Below, piece by piece: positions 10,881 to 22,228 of a DNA stretch of 64,000 nucleotides (within the stretch, counting starts at the first letter, position 1; each line of letters starts with the position of its first letter). This DNA comes from Zoroaster sp. YZ-2022 (lineage: Eukaryota > Echinodermata > Asteroidea > Forcipulatida > Zoroasteridae). The stretch is taken from NCBI GenBank assembly GCA_029582265.1, contig CM055819.1, forward strand, positions 38,575,934-38,639,933, given 5' to 3'. Position numbers and translations under genes: made by a program. The notes beneath the pieces were generated by a model. That model saw nothing but the letters and a program-made list of their open reading frames with translations. It was not told where the DNA came from and did no database searches.

Positions 10881-12399
10881 CTAGTCAAGTGGCACCAATG
10901 GGGCTTCATACAAAACTGCACTAGCGTTACATAAATGATTTGTTTTGTTCAAAACTGTTGCAGTAAATCTGATGAAAGTTTCCCATAACATAGTAAAAGA
11001 ATTGTTGGTGCTAGATTTATAAGATCCTAAAATACATACATTTATGGGACATCGTGTAGATTATCTCTGACTCTGCTCAACAATACATTCAAACCCAACT
11101 TAATGAAAATGTGGCACATTTCATTTCGTCCATTATTCACATGATCAAGAAACATAAAAACGTTTAAAAATCAATCTAGTTTCAGCTTAATATTATTGGA
11201 ACATCGCCTTTCCAAACAAATGGGTATTACGTAATGATCCGATTTGCCTTTTGTTTTCCATATTTGTCACTGGCAGATCCCCAAATTATATCAGTTTTTT
11301 TAAATTCAGATTGCACCACTAATGTGCTCTTTTAACGTTCAGCTAAACATTACTTTTACACTGCAGGCTCATCGATACATTACACCGCAATATTAACTAA
11401 GTATTTGGTATAATTATATTAAAGTTGATGATGGTATCAAGTATTTTTTTGAAATATTTCTGTTTTTGAGGAGCTATTATTTCATTAAGCAAAATAAGTC
11501 AAATCCTATTTGGACTGAAATAAAAATTGAAGGCAGATCAAAATTCCAGGAATAATTGTACATTGTTTCCTACCATGTATTACTTCTTTGATAAGTACGA
11601 ATGAACAAAGTGCATTTTCAACTTCGTGAGGATGAAATATAGATACATGCAGAAACCAATCGGAACTAATAATGTTCATCTCAAAAGACATTATACGTCA
11701 TATAATGTTTGCCACATTGTCTTGTGGGAACCATAAGCATATTTTAAGACACATGGGAATAAAACATTGTGTGAATATGGACAATAACAGTTCTCAAACT
11801 GAATAGTTATAGAGGACGATGGTCTTTCCCAAAACAAACATTACTCTCCATAGGGGCTGACCCAGGAATTCACAGAGGGAGGCAACTCCAAAAAAAGTCA
11901 GAAATCTCATATATTTTCACAGCATAGACCTTCTACATTTTGCCCATGAGCGATAAATAACGGGAATAGATGTGTTTAAAGTTGTACGTATTTTCTCTTT
12001 TTTCTTATTTTTCCTTTACCCCCCCCCCCTGGATCCGCCGTCGCTCCAGACATCGACGTTTGGAAATTCAATGAATAAATACCTCGAAAATGAGGGCATT
12101 CCTGATAACTTCTTGAGATGTTTCATATGGTCACTAACTTGTACACAAACTATATATTATATTTAAAGAAATAATTATATTGTCTGTTTCGTTTCTTATA
12201 ATTAATAAAGTAGAAAGCTCCTTAACAATTACAGGCGAATAATAGCAAACATCGACTAGTTTGGAATGAAGTAATTCTCTATGACATCATTATGCTTGTA
12301 TCATTCTCATGATGCTTATAGGCTCCTATGATTGTGTGTGCAAGAGTCTCGTTATTATCAGATGGGAGTTATTGTATTTGTTTGTTTTTTATCATTCAG
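10881..12399. other. No gene seen; upstream flank of the F5/8C exon
   Basis: AT-rich, largely unique sequence. I found no open coding exon with splice sites here. A short C-run is near 12020. Upstream exons of the F5/8C gene, including the signal peptide, may lie here or beyond the window, but I cannot point to one. Confidence 0.4.
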
Positions 12400-12510
12400 C
12401 TTGCCGTGATCCTCTCGGGATGGAGAGTGGGGCTATACCTGACAGCAGTTTGTCAGTCTCGTCTTTCTGGTCACTTTACCCAAAGGAAAAGTCTCGGCTC
12501 AATTATCTAG
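12400..12510 (+). CDS. F5/8 type C (discoidin) domain protein, exon encoding the domain's N-terminal part
   Basis: F5/8 type C domains are extracellular beta-barrel modules that bind lipids, glycans or proteins. This 111-bp exon follows a TTTTTTATCATTCAG acceptor and ends at a GTAATC donor. It is phase 1 at both ends. The product begins CRDPLGMESGAIPDSSLSVS and continues to a KSRLNYLG stretch. This matches the family opening: Cys, then Pro-Leu-Gly-Met-x-x-Gly, I-x-D-x-x-(I/L)-x-x-S, and an aromatic/Arg-Leu stretch. It joins in phase to the exon at 33969. No start codon or signal peptide was identified, so the gene's 5' end is missing from the model. Confidence 0.85.
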   Translation, partial: LAVILSGWRVGLYLTAVCQSRLSGHFTQRKSLGSII

Positions 12511-12632
12511 GTAATCCTTACCTTCTATAACTTTATCTTCTGGATATCTTCTCACTTCTTTTAAACTAATTGACAATTAAGACATTCTGATTGGTTGAGA
12601 CATGATCACGTGGGCATATTCAAACTGATAAT

Positions 12633-12718
12633 GTTATTATTCACATAGTGCAACATCACATTTACTAAGCATGATAGACATGGTATAGTTCTTCAGCAAT
12701 ACAATAAATTATGTCAAG
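12633..12718 (+). repeat. Dispersed 86-bp repeat in the intron (also at 34248-34332)
   Basis: Both copies contain GTTATTATTCACATAGTGC, then CATGATAGACATGGTATAGT, and end in TGTCAAGTCT. Both lie about 90-140 bp downstream of the splice donor of an F5/8C exon. They may be fragments of the same unknown element. No function is visible. Confidence 0.7.
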
Positions 12719-12738
12719 TCTCCAATATATAATGTGAC

Positions 12739-12784
12739 CAGCCAGACTTCAGGATACGTTGTCAGGCACTTGTAGATGTTTATA
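12739..12784 (+). repeat. 46-bp repeat shared with 23248 (possible LTR-edge fragment)
   Basis: A segment starting GTGACCAGCCAGACTTCAGG is repeated with a few changes at 23248-23293. The pair brackets the Gypsy coding remnants at 15520-22454. It could be the edge of degraded LTRs, but similarity stops after about 46 bp, so this is only a suggestion. Confidence 0.4.
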
Positions 12785-13260
12785 TGTTTCGCCCGATTCA
12801 ACCTTCAGCCTTTGCAATTGAAACCTACGGCTGGTTTAGTTTTATGTTCCATGACAGAAACGCGGTCTTCAGTTGATGAAATTAAGGTTTTCTTTGGAAC
12901 CATTATCATTTTTCATTTCATATATGGTCCTTTACAGTTTCATGTAAAATTATCAGGGATTTTGTTCGCAATTTCATTGAAAATAAAGCATTTCTGCAAT
13001 GGAACATATTCAATAAAACTGAAACAGCCGTAGGTTTGTATTGCAAAAAATTGAATATTGAAGGTGAATCGGGCGGGAGCGCTGTTTGCCGCTCCGCTCC
13101 AGTAATTGCACTATGACCGTGAAACCGGATGTTCCATACATGATCACATCGTGCAGACAGAATCGAACCGCATGAGAGGACCAAAACAAGGCAAGAATTG
13201 GTCAAAAACACAGTGTAATTAAGTTTCAATATTTTTTTTATTATCAAAGGCATAAACGTA

Positions 13261-13938
13261 TCGTGGCCCTGAAAGGACATCACAAATCACAAATATCTTC
13301 GGCAATATTTGTGATGTCGCGAAAATAATCACAACAAAATTACATACATCTGCGCAAATATGTGCGATGTCGCGAAAATAGTCACATACCCAATAACATA
13401 TTTGACATAGTCACCACGTATTATGCGACGTGTCCTTTCTCTATGGTTCAAGGGTCATAATCGGGTAAAGGGTCACAGGGCATGGCTACTGCTCATGTCG
13501 TGTTGCACGTAGTCACATGGCACATGTGCTTTCGTAATGGCGGGTTCCGTTATAATTATTACATCCTGCCTTCATTATAATGTTTTAATTATTCTCTTGA
13601 CCTTCCTTCATGCTTAACGCATGTATTAAACCATGCAGTCTCAGTAGCGTGAAATGCCAGGGGCTGAGTTTGCCGGTTGACCCATAGTTGACCCTTGACC
13701 CATAGAGAAAGGACACGTCGCACCACGACTCTCTAGTTTGTTGATAAATTATACGTGTAAGCATTCGCGAGTGGTTCGTTAAAACTATGCTAAATATGTG
13801 ATTAGGTAGGCCTATGTGATTATTTTCGCGACATCACAATCATTTGCGCAGATATTTGTGTTTTTGTGATTTCTTTCGCGACGTCGCAAATATTGGCGAA
13901 GATATTTGTGAGTTGTGATGTCCCTTCAGGGCCACCAT
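13261..13938. mobile_element. Foldback/MULE-like element with very long TIRs
   Basis: The left end has GTGGCCCTGAAAGGACATCA and the right end has its near-complement. The inverted similarity continues inward and includes GCGACGTGTCCTTTCTCTAT (about 13421) against its complement near 13703. The arms are therefore roughly 190-230 bp long, around a spacer of about 240 bp. ATAAACGTA (9 bp) is present immediately outside both ends (13252-13260 and 13939-13947), consistent with a target-site duplication. Long TIRs with a 9-bp duplication suggest a Mutator-like non-autonomous element. There is no transposase. Confidence 0.75.
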
Positions 13939-13991
13939 ATAAACGTAATAACAATACAGTATAGATACATAGGATTTAACGTATTGGAAAG

Positions 13992-14165
13992 AATGTCGTA
14001 TCCAATTGCTACTTTTTTATTTTTTTTATTTTTTATTTGTAACCACTAAGCACTAACCAGTTGAAAAATGATTCTATCGATTTTTTGGGGTACAGAAAGC
14101 GAGAACTATCTTTAAAATCCACTTTTATGATAGTTTTGTACTTTCCCTCTCTAAAAAATGTGATT
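13992..14165 (+). mobile_element. Left-end fragment of MITE family M1
   Basis: AATGTCGTATCCAATTGCTA and the following 150 bp are clearly similar to 32104-32260, the left half of an M1 MITE. No matching right end is seen nearby. The copy appears truncated. Confidence 0.65.
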
Positions 14166-15519
14166 CAAACTCACCTGGCAATAGCATTTGAAACAAAACA
14201 AAACAAAATTGTAGTTGACAAACGACAGTCATTTATACAATCACGTCAGTGGATTGAGGTCATGCTTCTGGAACCACAGTTGTTGAGAAGAAAAAGGTTC
14301 TTAAGTTCTACACTACTCTTCAGTCTTCTGTCCGGAGTGCGACACCTGGATCAGAACATGGTGATGACAACACCTGTGTTGGAGAATTGTTGGCTTGTGA
14401 CATCTACTGTATTTGATTTACCAAAGCTGATTCACCTATTATTGCTATTGCTAATTTTCTAATGTTATACCGTCCAATTTTGAAATCAACATTTTTTAAA
14501 GTGATTGTGTACAATATATCAGTAGCTGTTGAGGGTGCTTTACTGACTCATTGAGTACTGAGCATTTAGACAGATCGTTAATAATTACCTTGGTAATACC
14601 ACATGAAACAAATGGATAGTGAATACTTTGACTTGAGATCAGAGCAGACTTGTATTCGAGTCTTCAAACCTCAAGTCCGAGTCTGAGTCCGAGTCACGAA
14701 GGTCGAGTCACGAAGATCGAGTCCGAGTCCGAGTCACGAGTCACTTACAAAATTCAAACGAAAAAAGAAAACCATATACTTATGTTCAAAGTTAAGTGAA
14801 CAAATACTCGAGGTATATGGGCTAGTATCTCATGTACCAAAAATGTCATTATTCGAAAATGGTTTGAAATTTCCCAAATCTTTGGTAATAAATATTTATG
14901 TTTTACTCAGAGGTTATATTGGGTGGCTTGGGGAAGGTTAGGACAACGTTTAGAATTGGAATTTGGCATCATCCTTTGACATTTACATATTTTTGCACAC
15001 ATTATTTTTCAACTGTGCATAATAATAATTTTAAAAAACCTGACCAAGTCAAGAACACTTTATAATTCTTGTGACCCCACGCCGTTGTATATTGTACATT
15101 GCTCTCGCCTTATTCCATTTCCCAATAATCACGATGGATTTAGCAAAATGTTTTTCCTACATTTCGGCCTGCAGCCAATATAATATCTGGCTAGAATAAC
15201 ATATAAATAATAAAACAATAATGTGTCGCTGTATAATGTCCGCAAATCAATTTACCAAATGCAATAGACACAGATGTAATTAAACTCTTTTGAAAAAGCC
15301 ATAATAAATATTTATAACATGTGTTAGTCCGACAGCTACGGTGATACATTACCAAAAATAAAAATGAGCAGCATTTTAACAAAAGTAAATTTCGACAAAC
15401 CGCCATATGTCAGCCCTAATTTTGAATATAGAGGGAATTCGCACAATTATCTCCCATCCTCACTTCCAATGAAAGTCGTCATAGTTTATTAGTCTAGCCT
15501 AAATATTGATTTGGCTTCG
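14166..15519. other. No gene seen; degenerate GAGTC(C/ACG) satellite at 14660-14745
   Basis: A 133-codon frame ending at 14462 shows no family motif and is probably chance. A run of GAGTCCGAGTCACGAAGGTC-type repeats occupies about 14660-14745. The rest is AT-rich and unassigned. Confidence 0.4.
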
Positions 15520-16258
15520 TCTACAGGAACATATGGGAAAGATATTACTGTCACATCTGCACAAGAATTGTTTTTCAAAAATGAACTCCATCACATTTTA
15601 CACGAAGAATGGAAGAATGAAGAAATAATAATAATTATAATTTTTTTTTTTTTTTTTAAACCGAGTCTAATCAAAACCAGGGCGGTAGAAGTAGAACACA
15701 GTTTAAATGTAAATTGTGTCAAGGGTTAGGTCATACTAAAGACAGGTGTTACAAACGACAACTTAAAGAGGAACTCCAACAATTGAAGAAGGGAGATACC
15801 GAGAAGTCTTCATCGGAAATATACCCCATCGCTTCAGGTCCATCGGTTGGGAGGCATGGAGTGAACTCAATAGGTTCCGGTTTTAGAAAGCATAATTGTG
15901 CTGGTACGTGTCCAATCACCAATTCGGACATGTCCTGTTGATACTGGTTCGATGGTGTCAACCCTCACGGAAGAGTGTTTCCTTTCCTTGTTTAAGACTT
16001 TGGGTACTCAACTTTAAAATTATACTCTGGTTGAGGATTACTTCTGCCAATGGTATAGAAATTCCTTATATTGGGTACATTGAAACTGACATTGAGTATG
16101 AAGAGACGATTATTCCGCAGATGGGTATTTTGATTGTCAAAGATTCAGTTGACAAAGAACATAGAGAACATAACAGGCAAGTTCCAAGCTTGCTTGGCAT
16201 GAATATTTTACAACCACTTCTCAAATTGATGAATGAAACTAATGGAGATTATTTTTGA
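15520..16258 (+). pseudogene. Gypsy-like LTR retrotransposon remnant: gag zinc knuckle and aspartic protease
   Basis: A CCHC zinc knuckle is encoded at 15708-15749 (CKLCQGLGHTKDRC, spacing C-x2-C-x4-H-x4-C), the nucleic-acid-binding motif of Gag. About 190 bp later a second frame carries PVDTGSMVSTLTEECF, with the DTGS protease active site at 15941-15952. A third frame continues the protease C-terminal half (ANGIEIPYIGYIE and the LLGMNIL element near 16190-16215). The frame changes at least twice and a poly-T/AT insertion lies near 15640. The gene is dead. Upstream gag is not recognisable. Domain order is typical of Metaviridae-type (Ty3/Gypsy) elements. Confidence 0.8.
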
Positions 16259-16599
16259 AGTCTGTTTTGTCATTGCAAAACATGGTTGTGAGTATGTAGC
16301 AGGAGACCATTGGCTTTGCTAGAGAGACCTCCAACAAAACATCTTTATTCCTCCTGAGTCTATTGTCACTATTATGGCTGAAATATCTGGTACGTTTTCT
16401 GATATGGCACTGGTCGATTTGTTGAGAGCAAGAAGTCATCTACTAGTTGGTATTTTAAATGCATCTACACTTTTATAGCGCACAGAGACTTTTATTCGAA
16501 GGCATTATAAGAATTGTTCATTATTATTATTATTATTGTAGCTGGTGACACCTGGTCAAAGTTGACAATATTTTTACATCTGGATTAATTTTGTGTCCA

Positions 16600-17000
16600 A
16601 AACTCGTACTGGAGTTCTTCGAACCGTAGAAAAATTTACTTTGACTAGTTCAGAAGTTAAGATTCGTGTTACTGTTGACCATATTCAGATTTTTCAGGTA
16701 GAAGACAGTACTTTGACATCTACACTCTAGTCTATTGTACCAGTAGACTTGGAGGGTTTTTCAGGGTTGAATAAGGAGCTGAAACAAGTGAATGAATTGT
16801 TGAACAAATACAGATTTCTTTGCAGAACATGATTTTAATTTAGAGAATACAACTACTGTAGAACATTGCATCATTGTGAAGGATTCTGAACCTGTAGCTC
16901 AAACATTCCACAGAATCGTACCAAATGGGTTAAACAACACATCAAGAGTTTGATTGATCATGGTATGGTGACTGAGCCATAGTCCTTTCTCCACACTATG
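16600..17000 (+). pseudogene. Gypsy-like remnant: protease-RT linker and N-terminal edge of reverse transcriptase
   Basis: Broken frames encode a stretch with NLENTTTVEHCIIVKDSEPV (about 16838-16900), then VAQTFHRIVP, and a HGMVTEP segment near 16960-16980. This pattern marks the start of Gypsy reverse transcriptases, where a His-x-Ile segment is followed by a conserved Arg/Pro stretch. There are stops at about 16945 and 16981. The catalytic RT core and RNase H are missing, replaced by unrelated repeats between 17,000 and 21,200. Confidence 0.65.
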
Positions 17001-17583
17001 AGACCGTAAACCACCCTGCTAAGATCAATTGCATTATATACTGTATATAAGTAGGGTATACATTGGATTTAACATTATACATGTTTAAGGCTGTTTTATA
17101 CATTATTTGTTTCGCTACTGGAAGCCAGTGAAGCTTTTTGATCAACAGTGAAGTGTGAACCTGCTTTGGATAAGAAAATATGACGCGGGAAGCTATGTTT
17201 AGAGTTTCTGTAATCTACGAATATCAGATTATTTCAGTCCATTGAGAACTGAATTGCAACAATATAAGTCTGAGGGCTCTATAGCAGCATGACAGGTGTC
17301 AGCGTCGATGTACTTTCGGATTCTGGTGATGTTGTGGATATAATGATTGGCTGATTTACATACAGTAGTGATATGATTGCTCATTGTCATTGTAAAGTCA
17401 AAGACAAAGCCAAGATTTCAAAGTGATGTTGAAGGTTTGATTGTCTAGACGACAGTGAAAGGGTGAATCTCGAACGGTACAAACTATCTTGGGACAAATT
17501 AAACGTTTCTCTTTGGTGAATCGTGTACTTCAAAGGGAAATCAAATTGTATGGCCTTCATCTTATAAACCCAACATCCTGACT
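17001..17583. other. Unassigned filler within the decayed Gypsy locus
   Basis: Low-complexity, stop-rich sequence with no recognisable RT motifs. It may be highly eroded pol sequence or unrelated insertions. Confidence 0.35.
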
Positions 17584-17880
17584 AGTACATAGAAAGAACT
17601 CTTTCTTTAGTTCGTTCCTGCAGCTATTGGCCTAGCATATATGCTGAAATTAAAAAGTGGATTGGGAATTGTGAGCAGTTCGTAGTACATAGAAAGAACT
17701 CTTTCTTTAGTTCGTTCCTGCTACTATTGGCCTAGCATATATGCTGAAATTAAAAAGTGGATTGGGAATTGTGAGCAGTTCGTAGTACATAGAAAGAACT
17801 CTTTCTTTAGTTCGTTCCTGCTACTATTGGCCTAGCATATATGCTGAAATTAAAAAGTGGATTGGGAATTGTGAGCAGTG
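17584..17880. repeat. Three tandem 100-bp units
   Basis: Units start at 17584, 17684 and 17784 (AGTACATAGAAAGAACTCTT...). They are near identical; the first differs mainly by GCAGCT versus GCTACT. The high identity implies recent amplification. The array abuts an inverted copy of the R1 repeat. Confidence 0.9.
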
Positions 17881-18035
17881 GACCAATCATACCTTCATTG
17901 GAGGTTTGGCTGGAGTCTAAAATAGGTTCGCAGGCAAAAAGTACAAAAAACAACCTTCTCATGGATGGTTGACCAGGTGGGCCACTACCCATGTAACTGA
18001 AACTCTTAAAATATTTTATCCTATGTATGTGTAAG
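17881..18035 (-). repeat. R1 repeat fragment, inverted
   Basis: The reverse complement contains GTAGTGGCCCACCTGGTCAA followed by CCATCC, matching 6040-6066 and 20390-20416. Confidence 0.6.
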
Positions 18036-19738
18036 GGGTGTGTAGCGCTTCAAATAATAAAACTACTTTATTCTTTAATCACTTACCTATACTTGCATAT
18101 TCTAATCATATCCCTTTGCTAAAGTCTTTTCACTTATACAGTGTAGTTTATGTATGCATATTTCCACTGTCATGAAACAGCACGAGGTCAAACTAAGCCA
18201 TTCATTTGCATATTTCCACTGTCATGAAACAGCAGCAGGGTCAAACTAATTAAGCTATTTATTTGCATATTAAAAGAAGTGATTCCACATGTAGTTCATA
18301 AATTTTGTGGTTATTAAAGTAGGGAAATCAAACATTTATTTAATTACTTATTTTATTCAATATTAAATAATAGAACATTTTTGTTGAAGATTTAATTGGC
18401 AAGGAAGTTTTAATTAATTATTAGAAAAAAAATCAAGCTGACACGAACTACATATTGTTTACTGCTCCTTTGGATCTGCCTAGTAACATACAGCGGGCTT
18501 AAGGTCACTGCCTGCCCTGACTTTACAGGTAAAGTTTGCCATTATTTCTATCCAATTTTGAACTTATTATTTCTAAATTATATACTTAGAGCATGACAAA
18601 GAGACTTATTTCACTTTGACAGCAAATTATTATAGGTTTGTTTAGTGGTACTTGTGGAATTTTAGAGGCTATGAAAAAAGTGAATTTTTGAGATAGAAAA
18701 TTAGTATGAATTCAAAAATGTTGTGTTAAGAGGAGCACAAGTGTGTTTGTACTGCTGGTATATGTAGTATGACCATGTGCAGTACGTGCTGAAGACATGA
18801 GTTTCTGATTAATAATATAATGTAGGCCTCATTTGAAGATATTTAAGTTATGGTCCTTTATGTTTTAGACAAATAACCATAATGTTTATGGATGTAAACT
18901 TGGCAATTGGGTAGAGATTGCAGGCGGATTTATGTGATGGGGTGGGTTTGCTGCGCGTTACTTTGGTCGGTGCTTAGGACTGCCTAGCTTGGGGTTTTTC
19001 TGCCTTATGTTTTAACACAATTGCTGAGTCATCTAAACAAAAAGAAATGAAAGAAAACTGTAACTAAGCAACTCTTTTTGACTGCCTGCCCTGACTTTAC
19101 AGGCCATTACTACAATAAAGATCAACCTGAAATCCAGAGAACCTGCGTGCCCTAGCCCTTTTTCCTTGATGTTGATGTTCAACGCCCCCTTCCCCCGTCC
19201 CTCTCACATATGTAAGAACATTCAGTTTGGTATCTTTTCTCCTTCATGGTCAGACGATATTTTCAAATAACGGGTAGGCCAATTTGCTTAATATAAAGTA
19301 TTACTACTCAATTTAGAATTTCACATGGTGTCACTGCAAATAGTCTTTACTTATCCTCTTCACCATGCAAAGCTACAACTGTTAATATACAGTATACAAT
19401 TGTACACTGTACAGTATATGTGTTGTATGTATACATTCCCCAAACACTTATTATGAAGTATGTACACCATCATATCATCTTAATCAAATGTATCCAAAAG
19501 GGCTCCATGGCCCTCTCAACCATTTGACAAAACCACCCTGACCAAATAAATAAATAAATTGTCAAAACCGCCCACCCCACCCCCAAAAATAAAAAATAAA
19601 TAAATAAAATAATAAAATTAAAAAATTAAAAAATAATAATAATAAATTAATTAATTCATAACTAAATCGTCATCTGTTGAATGTAGAAATTAATAAGGTT
19701 TCTCGCCTCTGCACCATGAACTACATACTATATCGTGG
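18036..19738. other. No gene seen
   Basis: A 26-bp motif (GCATATTTCCACTGTCATGA and following AACAGCA) is repeated near 18157 and 18208. CTGCCTGCCCTGACTTTACAGG occurs in part near 18510 and 19081, suggesting duplicated fragments. An A/T-rich low-complexity tract runs from 19546 to 19660. No coding signal. Confidence 0.4.
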
Positions 19739-19740
19739 AG

Positions 19741-20022
19741 TGTCGTGGCCGAGCGGTCTAGCGCACCGAACTCAAGTTCTGGTGTTGCCATCAGCAGGGT
19801 GTGGGTTCGAGCCCCGGTCATGACACTTGTGTCCTTGAGCAAGGTACTTAACCATAATTGCTTCGTCCTTCGGATGGGACGTAAAGCCGTAGGTCCCGTG
19901 TGTTGTGTAATGCACGTAAAAAATAAAATAAAATAAAAAAAAATAAAAAAATGCGCCTTGAGCACCACTTAGTTGGTGGATACGTGCGCTATATAAGTCC
20001 ACATATTATTATTATTATTATT
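19741..20022 (+). mobile_element. tRNA-Leu-derived SINE (family S2) with (ATT)n tail
   Basis: The head at 19741-19825 still folds like a class II tRNA: a 7-bp acceptor TGTCGTG/CATGACA (one G-T pair), an A box TGGCCGAGCGG, an anticodon-like CTCAAGT loop (CAA, Leu), a long variable arm and a B box GGTTCGAGCCCC. The SINE body follows (CCTTGAGCAAGGTACTTAAC, then CTTCGTCCTTCGGATGGGAC). The element ends with GCGCTATATAAGTCCACATA and an ATT repeat. The tail and absence of a terminator after the head show it is a SINE, not a functional tRNA gene. Pol III would use the internal boxes. Confidence 0.85.
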
Positions 20023-20284
20023 ATATTTGCAACTTGGCGCTGGAAGTGCTGATATTGCATTTAGGGAGTGCTTAAAATCAAACACTTCCAAGGCCCTTAA
20101 GCAGGCCCTGGACCCCTTGCCATGAATGAGCTCTTCATGTTCGCAGGTCCCCCTCCCCAAATCGTTTGTTCTAGATCTGCTCTTGATAATGTGTATTTGA
20201 AAAAATCATAACAAGTGTATGGGGGTATGCATACATGCAGTACCTAGACTGTACAGTGTACAATTGTATACTGCATATTAAAAA

Positions 20285-20960
20285 AATTACCCATTATTTG
20301 AAAATATCGTTTGACCATGAGATACCAGACTGAATTTTCTTACATACATAGATATGATACAATATTTTGAGATGTAAGAGTTTCAGTTAGTAGTGGCCCA
20401 CCTGGTCAACCATCCATTAGAAGGAGGTGGTTTTGGGATATTTTTGCCTGTGAACCTATATTCAGACCCCAGCCAAGCCTCCAATGAAGGTATTGTTTTG
20501 GGTGAGACGTATGCACATAGTTTGTATGCATATAAAAAATAATACAAAAGCAATCTGACCACTTGTGTGGTCACCAGAGGAGTCCATAAAATGGGGGGAA
20601 AAAGAACTTACGTCAGCTCAAATGTAGGTTCAATTGTTAGAAACCCTAACTTAAAAAGGAGGTATTATATACTACTTTTAACAGCAGATTCTAGTAGATT
20701 CGGTGTCATTCACCCCGTTTAATCATTTGTAGCAAAATATCTCAATTTTCAGATATAGGCCTCTGAAAATGTAAACAAATCACTGACGCGTGGCTATATT
20801 TTTAGATTGCCATATCTCGGAAACGACTTTGAGTTGGGAAGAAACATTTGTTGTGTGCTCATCAATCCTATAGAGGTATGTTGAAACAAAATATCAGCAA
20901 AATCTGAGTCGGTCACTGCCAACCTCTAGTTGGCATGGAATGACCTAGTATGGTGTACCT
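20285..20960 (+). repeat. R1 repeat, copy 3
   Basis: It shares with 5996-6640 the GTGGCCCACCTGGTCAACCA segment, the CTTGTGTGGTCACCAGAGG segment and CATATCTCGGAAACGACTTT, in the same order and orientation. Non-coding. Confidence 0.6.
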
Positions 20961-21199
20961 GTAAGAATTCATTCAGATCAGGGAAGACAGTTTCAGTCTA
21001 ATTTAATTTCTCATCTCTGTAGCATATACAATAAATCTCGCACACGGGGGGAACGTGCCCCCACCCCCAGCCGAGGTCCGTGCCTCCCGGGTGCCCCCAT
21101 TCAGAATTTTGAAGAAAAAAATCCCTATTTGAGACTGCAGGATTCAAGTATTGACATGCCCCCTAGAAAAAGTGGTGCACCCCCTAGTGCACCCTGGAA

Positions 21200-21504
21200 A
21201 TTGGACCCTAGTTACGCCATTGATGCTCAATGTGAAAGATTTAAAAGAACAATGCATGATCTGCAGAAGTGTTGTTGGTCCAGGTTTCTTCCTGAGCTTA
21301 CTTACGCATATAATTGCACACCACATTCCTCTACAGGTTACCTTTTTATCTTACGTTTGGTAGAGAACCATGTTTGTCAGAAGGACTCTGAATTAGAACA
21401 GGATTGGGTTCTCTTATACCAACGTAGATTGCAAGAAGCCTATCTAAAAATCTAAGATCTAAAAATCAACATCAGCGAAATAAGAAGCGGAATAGATTTA
21501 TGAT
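21200..21504 (+). pseudogene. Gypsy-like remnant: integrase catalytic-core C-terminal part
   Basis: The frame at about 21215-21450 encodes AQCERFKRTMHDL, then LPELTYAYNCTPHSSTGY. This is the characteristic end of the Gypsy integrase core, with the catalytic Glu position in the C-E-R-F segment and the N-x-T-x-H-S-x-T-G-x-x-P region. A frameshift near 21330 scrambles the next segment. The coding text is then split by the SINE/MITE nest at 21505-22228. Confidence 0.8.
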
Positions 21505-22228
21505 CTATAGGTTGGTGAAATTCTTGCGTCAGGAGAATATTGGCCGGCTAGAATCCCATATAGCAGCGGGTTCCGCGATATATACTGAACAAAATTATAA
21601 ACGCCTCATGTGGCACTTTGAAACTTTTATTAGCCTTAGGGGTTGCAAAAATCATACAAAATTCATTTTGTTGTTCAATATGCTACAGATTACTGTCTGT
21701 TAGAACACGATAAATAACCATTTTGTACAATTATAAGACAATATCAGCTCATTTAGGGTCGCCCATTACATGTTACATAAATAATTTACATGGGGCGTTT
21801 ATATTTTTGCTCAGTGTATATAGGTCGAGAGGTTAAGACGTCTGCACTAGTAAGCAGGAGGTCGTGGGGTTCGAATCCCGCCCGAGTCGCCTGTGTAGTG
21901 TTTTCACAGACACTCGGAAAGCACTGAGTATGCAGTGCTATACACACGTCGGTGTAGGGCAAAATTAAATAAATTGTTTATCTCCCGACGCAAGAATTTC
22001 ACCAACCTATATATATCGCAGAACCCGCTGCTATATGGGATTCTAGCCGGCCAATTTGTCATCGGGCAAGCTCAGTGGTCGAGAGGTTAAGACGTCTGCA
22101 CTAGTAAGCAGGAGGTCGTGGGTTCGAATCCCGCCCGAGTCGCCTGTGTAGTGTTTTCACAGACACTCGGAAAGCACTGAGTATGCAGTGCTATACACAC
22201 GTCAGTGTAGGGCAAAATTAAATCAATA
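21505..22228. mobile_element. Nest of S1 SINEs inserted in the Gypsy integrase
   Basis: Two plus-strand S1 SINE bodies are present. The first is at about 21823-22012 (head starting at GGTCGAGAGGTTAAG) and the second at 22017-22225 (head with GCTCAGTGGTCGAGAGGTTA). Both have the B box GGTTCGAATCCCGCCCG. An inverted S1 end (21507-21580) precedes them. A mariner-like MITE (21583-21818) has split this inverted end from the first SINE. The Gypsy frame resumes exactly after the nest. Confidence 0.75.
21583..21818. mobile_element. Mariner-like MITE with TA flanks
   Basis: The left end TACTGAACAAAATTATAAAC and the right end (complement: TACACTGAGCAAAAATATAA) form imperfect TIRs of about 23 bp of the CACTGAGCAAAAATATAAACG type seen in Tc1/mariner elements. 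TA occurs at both junctions. It is 236 bp long without coding capacity, and is inserted inside the S1 SINE nest. Confidence 0.75.

Noticed and set aside
22072..22146. Functional tRNA genes at the S1 SINE heads and at 19741-19825
   Set aside because: The heads are followed by SINE bodies and repeated several times. The S1 anticodon arm does not give a normal 7-base loop, so these are retroposed tRNA-like sequences.
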